Shown piece after piece: positions 1-8,146 of a stretch of 64,000 nucleotides of DNA (within the stretch, counting starts at the first letter, position 1; each line of letters begins with the position of its first letter). The stretch is from Tepidicaulis sp002389665 (GTDB lineage: Bacteria > Pseudomonadota > Alphaproteobacteria > Parvibaculales > Parvibaculaceae). The notes beneath the pieces are model-generated. The model ran no database searches and had not been told where the DNA came from. It saw only the letters and a list, made by a program, of their open reading frames with translations. Where the stretch lies: the NCBI RefSeq assembly GCF_965222285.1, contig NZ_OZ244942.1, forward strand, positions 2,666,001 to 2,730,000, given 5' to 3'. Position numbers and translations under genes: made by a program.

Positions 1-1010
1 ACGTCGCGCTTCAGAAGCTCGCCAGCCGGCCCCGCGCCGTTATTATCGAGGCGCAGCTCGTCGGCGGAAAATTCCTGGAAATAGACCACCGCATCGAGAT
101 CGATCAGCGCGTTGGACGGGTCTTTGAAATTGTAGCCGAGGCGGTAGGTATCGGACTGGATTTCCTTATCCACGATATCGTTTGCCGAACCGGATTGGCC
201 GTTATTCGGTTCCTGCGCATCGTTGGTGAAACCGAGATAAGTCGCCGAAAGTTCGTGCCCGCCACCCAGATCGTAATTGAGCTTGGCAAGGCCGGAGAGG
301 AGATCGTCATCGGAAGCGCCAAGCTCGCCGCCATTCCCAAGACGGATCGACCCGGAGGACCGCCGCGTCAGCGAGCCGACGACGCCCAGCCCTTCGATGG
401 GCGTCGCAAAAGCATTGGTCGTGACATGCCATTCGCGGTTCGCCGTGTGATAACCGGTCTTGGCTTCAAGCTGCGCGCTTTCGCCTGCCTGCAAATGTTT
501 GCGCGCATCGAGCGTGCGGAATTCGATCACCCCGCCGGTGCCGCCGCTGCCGTAAAGGGAAGAGGCGCCGCCGCGCAGCACTTCGGCCTGTTCCACGACG
601 CTGGGATCGAGGAAGAAGCGGCCGTCATGGGCGGAGCCGAAATTCTGGCGCACCCCATCGATGAGGATAACGACATCGGAGCCGGAGAAGCCGCGCACGG
701 AGGGCGTCATACCGGTGCGGCGCGGGCCAGAGGTAAACTCGACGCCGGGCACATGACCCAGAATGTCCGCCGGAGTGGAAGCCTGGCGGCGTTCGATCTC
801 GTCGCGGTCGATCACCGTCACCATGCCGGGAAATTCGAATGCTTCGATCGGGCTGCGCGTTGCCGTCACGGAAATCGGCGCAATGCGCTTATCCGCTTCT
901 TCTGCCGCAGCGACAGTGCTGAGCGCAGGCACCGCAACGGCGAGCGCAAGCATGGATACGTAAGTTTTCCGGCAATATGCCGTCTTATAAGTAGCCCCAA
1001 AAATGGCCAT
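1..1010 (-). CDS. TonB-dependent outer-membrane receptor, N-terminal part (cut by window edge)
   Basis: The reading frame runs from an ATG at 1010 off the left edge of the window, so only about 336 residues are visible. It begins with a signal peptide (hydrophobic stretch ending in AAAEEA). The plug domain follows, with the motifs ITVTATRS-like (seen as ISVTATRSPIEAF), PGVEF, VLIDGVRQ and VEQAEVLRGGASSLYGSGG, which are typical of heme or siderophore receptors. hemP lies 140 bases upstream on the same strand, behind a Fur-like box. By analogy with hemP-hmuR loci I infer a heme or hemoprotein receptor energised by TonB. The heme-ligand motifs (FRAP/NPNL) would lie in the missing C-terminal part, so the substrate is not proven. 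The family is certain. Confidence 0.93.
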   Translation of the reverse strand, partial: MAIFGATYKTAYCRKTYVSMLALAVAVPALSTVAAAEEADKRIAPISVTATRSPIEAFEFPGMVTVIDRDEIERRQASTPADILGHVPGVEFTSGPRRTGMTPSVRGFSGSDVVILIDGVRQNFGSAHDGRFFLDPSVVEQAEVLRGGASSLYGSGGTGGVIEFRTLDARKHLQAGESAQLEAKTGYHTANREWHVTTNAFATPIEGLGVVGSLTRRSSGSIRLGNGGELGASDDDLLSGLAKLNYDLGGGHELSATYLGFTNDAQEPNNGQSGSANDIVDKEIQSDTYRLGYNFKDPSNALIDLDAVVYFQEFSADELRLDNNGAGPAGELLKRD

Positions 1011-1150
1011 GTCAGTCCCCTCTAAAAACGCGAGTGGACGTCCTGGCTGGCTACCTAACCTTGGGTGCTGGGATGCAGGCTTTGGCTGGCTTGGACGCCT
1101 AAATGAATAGGTCTGGGCAGTGAGAGATCTCCCGCCACGTTTTACGTCGT

Positions 1151-1381
1151 CTACTTCGTCAGTATCAGCCGCCCTTTACTCGTTTCGCGCAGCCGATAGA
1201 AATCGCCATGGTGGTCGATGGTCACTTCCCGGCCCCCGCCGAAAAGATCGCTTGTCTTGAGCACCTGGCCGCCGGAAAACGCCTGCGCGTTTCCTCCGGT
1301 CCGCCTAGCTTCACCTTCCGGTGCCCCATCTGGCGCACCGGACGGCTTCAACCGCAAGACCGGCCGTCTTTCATCTTGCAT
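1151..1381 (-). CDS. hemP: Hemin uptake protein HemP
   Basis: This is a 76-residue protein. Its C-terminal half is diagnostic: a Ser-Asp-Leu-Phe-Gly-Gly-Gly-Arg-Glu stretch, then VTIDHHGDFYRLRET and a terminal KGRLILTK, as in the HemP family (PF10636). HemP proteins are small cytoplasmic proteins encoded beside heme receptors; some act as post-transcriptional activators of the receptor gene. The ATG at 1381 follows GGGCAG at a reasonable distance; a GTG one codon earlier is also possible. The gene lies between a Fur-like box (about 70-90 bases upstream) and a TonB receptor 140 bases downstream, so the two are probably one iron-repressed unit. Confidence 0.88.
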   Translation of the reverse strand: MQDERRPVLRLKPSGAPDGAPEGEARRTGGNAQAFSGGQVLKTSDLFGGGREVTIDHHGDFYRLRETSKGRLILTK

Positions 1382-1450
1382 CACACGTCTGCCCGATTAG
1401 CTCCCGGTCCGGCGGATTTTCCGTCCGCCGCGATCTTCATAACAAGAGTC

Positions 1451-1480
1451 ATTCTCAATTGCAATGAGAATCATTCTCAA
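1451..1480. promoter_or_regulatory. Fur-like iron box, two overlapping palindromes upstream of hemP
   Basis: The core TGAGAATCATTCTCA (1465-1479) is a near-perfect palindrome matching the Fur 7-1-7 logic. Immediately to its left TTCTCA-N7-TGAGAA (1452-1470) forms a second overlapping dyad. The position, 70-90 bases before hemP, fits an operator repressing hemP and the receptor when iron is replete. Whether Fur, Irr or another iron regulator binds cannot be told from the sequence. Confidence 0.75.
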
Positions 1481-1574
1481 AACCAAAAGAAAAAAGCATA
1501 GTTCCTGTGGGGACTTAGAGAAAAAGCGGGAAACTAAGAGGGAATCGACACGCGGGGGAACAGGCCGCTAAACC

Positions 1575-2186
1575 TCAGCGGTCGACCGTCTCGCCGGTCA
1601 GCCCCGGCGCATTTCTGGGCGGCACGCCCGCGCCGATATCGAGATAGACATAATCCATGCTGGTATCGACGGTCAGCTTGCCTTCGGGCGGCTGCGCCAT
1701 GTCCCCGCCCAGAAACCCGAGATCCTGCCCGAACGTCATGAGCATGGGTTTGCGCCCCGCCCCGCCGAGCAGCGGAAAGCAGGTAATTTCCAGAAGGCGG
1801 GAGACGCCCGTGTCGTAATGCACCGGCATAAGCTGCCAAAGGCCGCATGGATGGCTCACCATCAAATCGGCGCTGTCGATGGCGCCCTGGCGGTATTCGG
1901 CAGGAAGATAGGTCGCGTAGTCCGTACCCGTCATTTCAAAGCGGGCACGCTCGTTCAACGCGGTGCCGGCAAGACGGACACGCAGATAAGGCGGGCGGAC
2001 GGGATCGACTTCGATGATCACCATTTCGGAGAGAAAAGCCGGTACTTTCTCCGGCACGAAATCGCGCAGGAAGGGTACCAGACCGCTTTTCGGAATGGCA
2101 CGCCACACCGCCTCGAAGTCGAGGCTCGCCTGCGATCTATCGACCTCGCCGCGCATCGCGCATACCTGTGTTTCTCTCCCGGACAT
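1575..2186 (-). CDS. PAS domain-containing protein (PAS_5 / DUF1488-type unknown role)
   Basis: I chose the ATG at 2186 (203 residues). An open frame continues upstream to 2645 but overlaps the efflux gene antisense-free region of the next CDS and has Arg-rich shadow composition. The body (WRAIPKSGLVPFLRDFVPE, then LLEITCFPLL and MDYVYLDIGAGVP) resembles the PAS_5 family (PF07310) of alphaproteobacterial single-domain PAS-like proteins with no output domain. Function is unknown. An internal ATG at 2156, preceded by ACAGG, is an alternative start (193 residues). It lies 46 bases downstream of the RND operon on the same strand, perhaps with its own promoter in that gap. Family assignment is moderate. 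Confidence 0.7.
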   Translation of the reverse strand: MSGRETQVCAMRGEVDRSQASLDFEAVWRAIPKSGLVPFLRDFVPEKVPAFLSEMVIIEVDPVRPPYLRVRLAGTALNERARFEMTGTDYATYLPAEYRQGAIDSADLMVSHPCGLWQLMPVHYDTGVSRLLEITCFPLLGGAGRKPMLMTFGQDLGFLGGDMAQPPEGKLTVDTSMDYVYLDIGAGVPPRNAPGLTGETVDR

Positions 2187-2232
2187 GATCACATCATGGC
2201 GAGGCGGCGTTAACAATTGGGAAATCGCAAAT

Positions 2233-3651
2233 TTATTGAAGAGGCGCCGTCGGCGCGCCTGCCGCTGCATATAAGTCGATAAAAGCAAGCGCCAGTTCGC
2301 TTTTTGCAATGGCAAGTTCCTGTCGGTTGGAAAGGAGCGAGCGCTGCGCATCGAGCACCTCGGTAAAGCTTGCAAGGCCCTGGGAGTAGAGGTTTTCGGC
2401 CTGCTGAAAGGCATCCTCGCTCGCCGCCACCGCTTCACTGAGATAATCCTGCCGCGCCCGCGCGGAGATGACGGAGACAAGCGCCGTTTCCACCTCGCCG
2501 AGCGCGTCCAGCACACTTTGCCGGTAAAGCAGCAAAGCCTCGCGGGCGCGCGCCTCCGCCGCGCTGATCTCCGCGCGCCGCGTGCCGGCATCGAAAAGCG
2601 GAATGTCGAGCGTTGCCGACAGCGTTGCCACCACCACTTCGGCAACGTTGCCGCTTCCCAGGTCTTCCAGATTGAAGCTGAGCCGCCCCGGCAAGGAAAG
2701 CAGGGGGTAAAGATCAGCCTCTTCCACCCCGATCAATGCCGTGGCGCGCGCAAGTTCGGCTTCCGCCGCGCGAATATCGGCGCGCCGGCGCACCATCTCC
2801 CGCGGCAGCCCTGCCGAAGGTCCGCCGCCGAAAACCGGAATACCCCCCTCGCCGATCCCGGCCTTGGCGAAATCCCCGGCCCGCTCGCCCGTCAGTACCG
2901 CCAGCGCATGCAGCGCAGCCTGCGCGCTGCGCTCAAGCTGCGGCGCTTGTGCACGCGTTGCGGCAAGATCGGCCTCGGCCCGTTTCACATCGAGCCTTGC
3001 CGTCAGCCCCGCCTCGAAACGCGTTTCCACAAGGCGCAAGGTCTCCCGCTGCAAGTCGAGCGACTGATTGACGAGACCGAGGCGCGCATAATCCCGCCGC
3101 GCTTCGGTATAGCGCCGCGCCACATCCGCCGCCGTCAGCCGGGCAATGTCCTCTTCCAAAAGCGCGCGGGCCAGGCTTTCCGCTTCCGCCGCTTCCACAG
3201 CCCGCCGCTGCCCGCCGAAAAGATCCGGCACCCAGGAGAAGAGCGCGCCCGCGCCGACTTCTCCTTCCGTCCGCCCATTCTGCCCGCCGCCGCTCGTGCG
3301 GCTGGCGACATCGCCGGTAAGCGCGCCGTCAAGCTGCGGGCCGCCCGCACCGGCTTCTGCCTCGACAAGCGCGCGCGCCTGAAGTAAACGCTCACGCGCC
3401 GCGGCAATTTCATAATTTTCACTGAGTGCTTCGGCGATGAGGCCGGAGAGCCGGTCGTCATTAAAGCCCTGCCACCACAAGATCTCCTCGGCCCGCGCGC
3501 CTGCCTCGTCAGGCAGCGCCGCGCCGAACCCCGCGCCCGCATCCGGCTCGGGCGGCACAAAGTCAGGCCCCACCGTGCAGCCCGCCAGAAGCAGAAATCC
3601 GGCACCGGCAAATACGCGCATCAAAGCACTTTTCTTCACAAGAGTTCTCAT
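2233..3651 (-). CDS. RND efflux outer-membrane factor lipoprotein (NodT/OprM family)
   Basis: This 472-residue protein has a lipoprotein signal peptide (FLLLAGCTVGPDF, acylated Cys near residue 25) and the typical outer-membrane efflux protein repeats. These include WWQGFNDDRLSGLI near the start and the mid-protein VRRRADIRAAEAELARA motif, which defines the NodT family. It would form the trimeric exit duct for the pump encoded just upstream; its ATG overlaps the stop of the pump gene by four bases (3648-3651), indicating translational coupling. The three-gene order adaptor-pump-duct is complete. Substrate is not predictable; multidrug or metabolite export is likely. Confidence 0.93.
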   Translation of the reverse strand: MRTLVKKSALMRVFAGAGFLLLAGCTVGPDFVPPEPDAGAGFGAALPDEAGARAEEILWWQGFNDDRLSGLIAEALSENYEIAAARERLLQARALVEAEAGAGGPQLDGALTGDVASRTSGGGQNGRTEGEVGAGALFSWVPDLFGGQRRAVEAAEAESLARALLEEDIARLTAADVARRYTEARRDYARLGLVNQSLDLQRETLRLVETRFEAGLTARLDVKRAEADLAATRAQAPQLERSAQAALHALAVLTGERAGDFAKAGIGEGGIPVFGGGPSAGLPREMVRRRADIRAAEAELARATALIGVEEADLYPLLSLPGRLSFNLEDLGSGNVAEVVVATLSATLDIPLFDAGTRRAEISAAEARAREALLLYRQSVLDALGEVETALVSVISARARQDYLSEAVAASEDAFQQAENLYSQGLASFTEVLDAQRSLLSNRQELAIAKSELALAFIDLYAAAGAPTAPLQ

Positions 3652-6600
3652 GCCGGCGTGCCGTCCGTGTCATCGGGAATGCGTTCGGCATGGCGCAGCT
3701 CTTCATCGAGCCGGCTGGCCTCCGCCGCCCGCGCCGACGAGAAGGGCGCAATGCCCAGATAAACCACCGGCGTCAGATAAAGCGTGAAAATGCCGGCAAG
3801 GCCGAGCCCGCCGAAAATCACCCAGCCGATGGCCCAGCGCGATTCCGCCCCCGCCCCGTCGCTGAGGATCAAAGGCAGCCCGCCCAGCACCGTCGAAATC
3901 ATCGTCATGGCAACGGGGCGCAGGCGCACCCGCGCGCTGGTGGCAATCGCCTCTTTCACGCCGTAGCCCCTGTCGCGGAGCTGGTCTGCAAATTCGACCA
4001 GCAAGATGCCGTTCTTCGCCATCAGCCCGATCAGCATGACAAGGCCGATCTGCGAATAGACATTGAGTGAGGTGCCGGTGAGGAAGAGCGCCAGAATGGC
4101 GGCGGCAATGCCGAACGGCACCGTGACCATGACCACGGCGGCGCTGGTCAGGCTTTCGAACTGAGCGATAAGCACAAGAAAAACGACGACAAAGGCGATG
4201 ACATAGGTAAGCAATACTTCCTGCGAGGTTTCTTCCAGCGTCGCCGCCTCACCCATCAGGATCATGGAAACGCCCGGCGACAGCACCTCATCGGCCAGCT
4301 CTTCGAGCTGCGCCACGGCTTCTGAAAGCGTCGTACCTTCGGCAAGTTCCGCATCGATCTCCACGGCCCGGCTTTGCATATGCCGGTCAAGCTCTGCGGC
4401 AACGCCTTCTTCCTTAAGGCTCACCACACTTGAAATCGGCACCAGCCCGCCCGAGCGCGTGCCGACATAAAGATTGGCGAGATCGGACGGATCGTTGATC
4501 GCGCCGCTCGCCGATTCCAGAAAGATTGGGATCGCCTCGTCCCCCACATTCAGATCGGCGATTTCATCCCCATCCACCATCACCCGCAAGGTCGCGGCAA
4601 GATCAGTGAGCGGAATGCCGAGATCGGAAGCCCGGCGCCTGTCGACGATAAGCGAAAGCTGCGGCTGTGTGGGCTGATAGGAAATATCAGGATCGGTGAG
4701 CCCCGGATGGCGCTCTTCGATGGCGAGGGACAGTTTCTTCGCCGCCTCGTAGATTTCCAGATAATCATTGCCGATAAGCGCCACTTCCAACCCGCCGCCA
4801 TCATCGCGCAGGTTGAGGCTGTTCGGTGTTTGCACGAAAGCGCGCGCGCCGGGAATTTGAGAAAGCGGCCCGCGAATTTCCGAGACGATTTCCTGCTGGC
4901 GCCGCTCCCGCTCCTCCCAGGGCGCAAGCCGCGCCACGACAAAGGCGCGGTTGAAGTCGTAAATACCGACGATCGTAAAGAGCGAGGCGATCTCGCCGCT
5001 TTCCACATAAGGCTGAAGAATGGCCTCGATCTGCGCCGCCTGGCGCTCGGTGTAATTGAGCCCCACCCCGTCGGGACCTGTCGCGAAGACATAGAAAATT
5101 CCCCGGTCTTCATCGGGCAGCAATTCCTGATCGAGCGCGCTGTAAAGCGCCCCGGAGAGCACCGCCGCCAGAAGCGCAATGCCGAAAGCGCGCCAGGGAT
5201 GGGCAAGCGCCAGGGCAAGCGAGCTTTCATAACGTCCGGCAAAAAAACCGCCCCAGCGGGAAAAAAAACGCCGCACCTTATGATCGCCCGGTTCTTCATC
5301 AGGAATGCGCGCGCTTAAAGAAGGAACGAGAGAAAGCGCGACGAAAGAAGAAATCATCACGGCAATGGCAAGCACGAAACCGAACTCGCGGAAGAGCCGC
5401 CCGGCTGTACTCGGCAAAAAGGAAATCGGCAGAAAGACCGAGACAAGCACCGCCGTCGTCGCCACCACCGCAAAGAAAACCTGCCGCGTGCCGAGCACGG
5501 CGGCGGCCCTTGCAGCAAGGCCCTGGGCTCTGCGGCGCTGAATGTTTTCCAGCACCACGATCGCATCATCCACGATCATGCCCGTCGCAAGCACCAGCGC
5601 GAGCAAGGTCAGAATATTGATGGAAAAGCCGAGCAGCCAGATTGCCGCCACCGTGCCGATCAGCGAGATGGGAATGGCCGCCGCCGGTACGAGCGTTGCC
5701 CGCAAAGAGCCGATAAACACCCAGATCGTTGCAACCACGATCATGATGGTCAGCGCCAGGCTCGTCAGCACTTCACGCACCGAGCCGCGAATGAAGGTTG
5801 CATCGTCCGAGGTTTTGACAAGTTCAAGTGTGTCGAAGCGGGCGTTGAGCTTTTCAAGCGCCCGCTCCACCCCGTCCGAAATCTGGATCGTATTGGACTG
5901 CGCCTGGCGGACGATACCGAGCCCGATCACCGTTTGGTCGCGGAAGCGCACATAAGAGGTCGCATCCTCCGGCCCGAAAAAAACCTGCGCCACATCGCCG
6001 ATCCGCGTCGTGCCGCGAATGATGATGTTTTCCACCTGCTCGGCTGCAATCACGGAGGCGTCGGCGCGCACGATGAGTTCCTGATCGTCCGAGCGGAAGG
6101 AGCCGGTCGGCACGTCGAAAGGCGCGGTTTCGAGCGTTTCGGCAAGATCGGCGACGGAAAGCCCGTAGCTGGTGAGCCGCATCGGATCAACTACGACGCG
6201 CAAGAGCCGCTCGCGGTCTCCGAAAAGGCGCACATCCGCCACCCCTTCCACAGCAATGAGCGCAGGCACGATGTCGTTTTCGACGACCCGCGTCAGTTCC
6301 TCGCGCACCAGCACATCGGAAACGGCGGCAATGCGGATAATGGGATCGGCATTTTCATCGGCCTTGACGACGGTGAGCTGCTCCACATCGTCGGGCAGCT
6401 CGCGCTCCACCCGGCTCACCGCTTCGCGCACATCGGAGGCGGCGGTATCGAGATCGAAGCTCGGGGAGAACTCGACGCGGATGCGCCCGTTATTTTCCTC
6501 GCTGGAGGATTCGATGGATTTCACCCCCGTCACCCGCGCCACCGCGCCCTCGATGACGCTGGTCACTTCCGCGTCCATGGTCTCTGGCGAGGCGCCGGGA

Positions 6601-6764
6601 TATTGCACGCGCACGGAAACAATGGGCCGGTCGACATCGGGAAGCTCGCGCACTTCCACCGCAAAGATCGCTGCGAAACCGGCAATGGCAATGAGCAGAT
6701 TGGCGACGAGCACCAGCAAGGGCCGGCGGATGCTAAGCGCGGGAAGGTCGTCCGCCCCGCTCAT
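3648..6764 (-). CDS. RND efflux pump inner-membrane permease (HAE1 family)
   Basis: The 1038 residues match the length of AcrB/MexB-type proton antiporters. Visible signatures include the N-terminal cytoplasmic helix and TM1, VRVQYPGASPETMDAEV, and GMIVDDAIVVLENIQR with the paired acidic residues of TM4 (the DD of the proton relay). The second half has VMLIGLMAKNGILLVEFAD and RLRPVAMTMISTVLGGLPL. It takes substrates from periplasm or inner-membrane outer leaflet into the outer-membrane duct. The start overlaps the stop of the adaptor gene by four bases (6761-6764). No regulator gene is adjacent. Substrate is unknown. Confidence 0.95.
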   Translation of the reverse strand: MSGADDLPALSIRRPLLVLVANLLIAIAGFAAIFAVEVRELPDVDRPIVSVRVQYPGASPETMDAEVTSVIEGAVARVTGVKSIESSSEENNGRIRVEFSPSFDLDTAASDVREAVSRVERELPDDVEQLTVVKADENADPIIRIAAVSDVLVREELTRVVENDIVPALIAVEGVADVRLFGDRERLLRVVVDPMRLTSYGLSVADLAETLETAPFDVPTGSFRSDDQELIVRADASVIAAEQVENIIIRGTTRIGDVAQVFFGPEDATSYVRFRDQTVIGLGIVRQAQSNTIQISDGVERALEKLNARFDTLELVKTSDDATFIRGSVREVLTSLALTIMIVVATIWVFIGSLRATLVPAAAIPISLIGTVAAIWLLGFSINILTLLALVLATGMIVDDAIVVLENIQRRRAQGLAARAAAVLGTRQVFFAVVATTAVLVSVFLPISFLPSTAGRLFREFGFVLAIAVMISSFVALSLVPSLSARIPDEEPGDHKVRRFFSRWGGFFAGRYESSLALALAHPWRAFGIALLAAVLSGALYSALDQELLPDEDRGIFYVFATGPDGVGLNYTERQAAQIEAILQPYVESGEIASLFTIVGIYDFNRAFVVARLAPWEERERRQQEIVSEIRGPLSQIPGARAFVQTPNSLNLRDDGGGLEVALIGNDYLEIYEAAKKLSLAIEERHPGLTDPDISYQPTQPQLSLIVDRRRASDLGIPLTDLAATLRVMVDGDEIADLNVGDEAIPIFLESASGAINDPSDLANLYVGTRSGGLVPISSVVSLKEEGVAAELDRHMQSRAVEIDAELAEGTTLSEAVAQLEELADEVLSPGVSMILMGEAATLEETSQEVLLTYVIAFVVVFLVLIAQFESLTSAAVVMVTVPFGIAAAILALFLTGTSLNVYSQIGLVMLIGLMAKNGILLVEFADQLRDRGYGVKEAIATSARVRLRPVAMTMISTVLGGLPLILSDGAGAESRWAIGWVIFGGLGLAGIFTLYLTPVVYLGIAPFSSARAAEASRLDEELRHAERIPDDTDGTPA

Positions 6765-7879
6765 AAGCGCCGCTCCGGATCGCCCGCACCGCCCGCTTCA
6801 TCTCCGGCGATCACATCGCCTTCCCGGTAGCTGACATCGAGCCCTTCACGCATCCGCTGCAGGCCTTCCTTGACGACGAGATCGCCTTTTTCAAGCGCCC
6901 CGTCGACCAGCACATGACCTTCCTGGCGCTGCACGATGGTAACGGCAACGCGCTCGGCCTTGCCGCCGCGCACCGCCCACAGATAAGAGCCATCCCCGCC
7001 CCATTGCACCGAAACCTCCGGTACCACTGCGTAAAGCGGTCCTTCCAGATCGATAACGACGCGGAAGCTCATGCCGGGGCGCAGCCGGTCGGCATCATTA
7101 TTGACGCGGGCGCGGGTCACAAAGGTTCGGCTTTGCGGGTCGATGCGGCTGCCCACATCCACCACATGGCCCTCTTCCTTCGGCCCGCTCTGCGCCCAGG
7201 TCGAGACCATGATGGGCGTGCCAACTTCCAGCCGACTGATGAAAACTTCCGGCACATCGAAACTGACAAGCAAAGAGGAACGGTCGTCCAGCGTCGTGAT
7301 CGCGGTATCGGGGCCGATCCTGTCACCGACATCGACATCGGTAATCCCGACATAGCCGCCGAAGGGCGCTTTAATGGAGCGGAAATCGAGCGCCACCTGC
7401 GCCTGGCCGAGCGCGATCTTGGCTTCATCGAGCGCCGTGCGGGCCGCATCGATGGTGGTGGCGGAAACCGCGCCGCTGCCGCGCGTGCGCTCATAGCGGG
7501 CAAGCAGGCGCTTGGCATCTTCAAGACGCACCTTGGCAAGTTCGACGGCCAGTTCTTCCTCGCGCTTTTCAAGCCCGACCAGAAGATCTCCCGCTTCCAC
7601 CTTTTCACCCGGCGTGAACTCCACCGCCGTCACCTCGCCGGAAACGGCGGGATAAATCGTGACGGATTTAAGCGCGCGCGACGTGCCGACCGCTTCAAGG
7701 CGGGTGCGCTCGGGACGGAAGGTCACTTTCTCGACAATGACGGGCGCGGCGCGGCTGGCGCGCCCGGGCGCCTCTTCCTTGCCTGCAGGGCCGGTGGGCC
7801 AGAAGAGGACGGCAAGGATAAGCACGGCCAGCGCCAGAAGCGCGCCGCCGCCAAAAGCCAACCGCTTGCCATCCATCAT
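6761..7879 (-). CDS. RND efflux periplasmic adaptor (membrane fusion protein)
   Basis: This 372-residue adaptor begins with one N-terminal TM anchor (LALAVLILAVLFWPTG). It continues with the lipoyl/hairpin region (AVSGEVTAVEFTPGEKVEAGDLLVGLE, then a coiled-coil hairpin up to about residue 165) and the KAPFGGYVGITDVDVGDRI half-lipoyl motif. A beta-barrel and membrane-proximal domain end the protein. It bridges the pump and the outer-membrane duct. It is first in the operon adaptor-pump-duct. ATG at 7879 is preferred over the TTG at 7882; AAAGGGCGGG lies upstream. The 267-base gap to the divergent TonB receptor should hold the promoters of both transcription units. Confidence 0.93.
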   Translation of the reverse strand: MMDGKRLAFGGGALLALAVLILAVLFWPTGPAGKEEAPGRASRAAPVIVEKVTFRPERTRLEAVGTSRALKSVTIYPAVSGEVTAVEFTPGEKVEAGDLLVGLEKREEELAVELAKVRLEDAKRLLARYERTRGSGAVSATTIDAARTALDEAKIALGQAQVALDFRSIKAPFGGYVGITDVDVGDRIGPDTAITTLDDRSSLLVSFDVPEVFISRLEVGTPIMVSTWAQSGPKEEGHVVDVGSRIDPQSRTFVTRARVNNDADRLRPGMSFRVVIDLEGPLYAVVPEVSVQWGGDGSYLWAVRGGKAERVAVTIVQRQEGHVLVDGALEKGDLVVKEGLQRMREGLDVSYREGDVIAGDEAGGAGDPERRL

Positions 7880-8146
7880 CAAATTGCCCGCCCTTTAAGA
7901 AGGCCCGCTTCTAGCATTCATTTGCAACGGGACCTTAAAGCCCCGCTCTCCATCTGCCCATCGCTGCACCGGGCCACTATAGGCCATTCTGCCTTAACGT
8001 GCCCGATGGTAGTGCCAATTGACGCCGGGACAACCGCCATCTGCGCGAAAGACCCCGCCGGGGCTCGCACCCCGTTCCTGTTTTCCCTATGATCCGGGCA
8101 AAAGAAAGGCCGCGAAACTGGCCTGTAAGGGAGGAGAGTTTTACGT

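Noticed and set aside
195..1025. Plus-strand 276-codon frame over the TonB receptor
   Set aside because: Antisense shadow; the minus strand translates to an unmistakable receptor plug domain and the plus product has no domain features.
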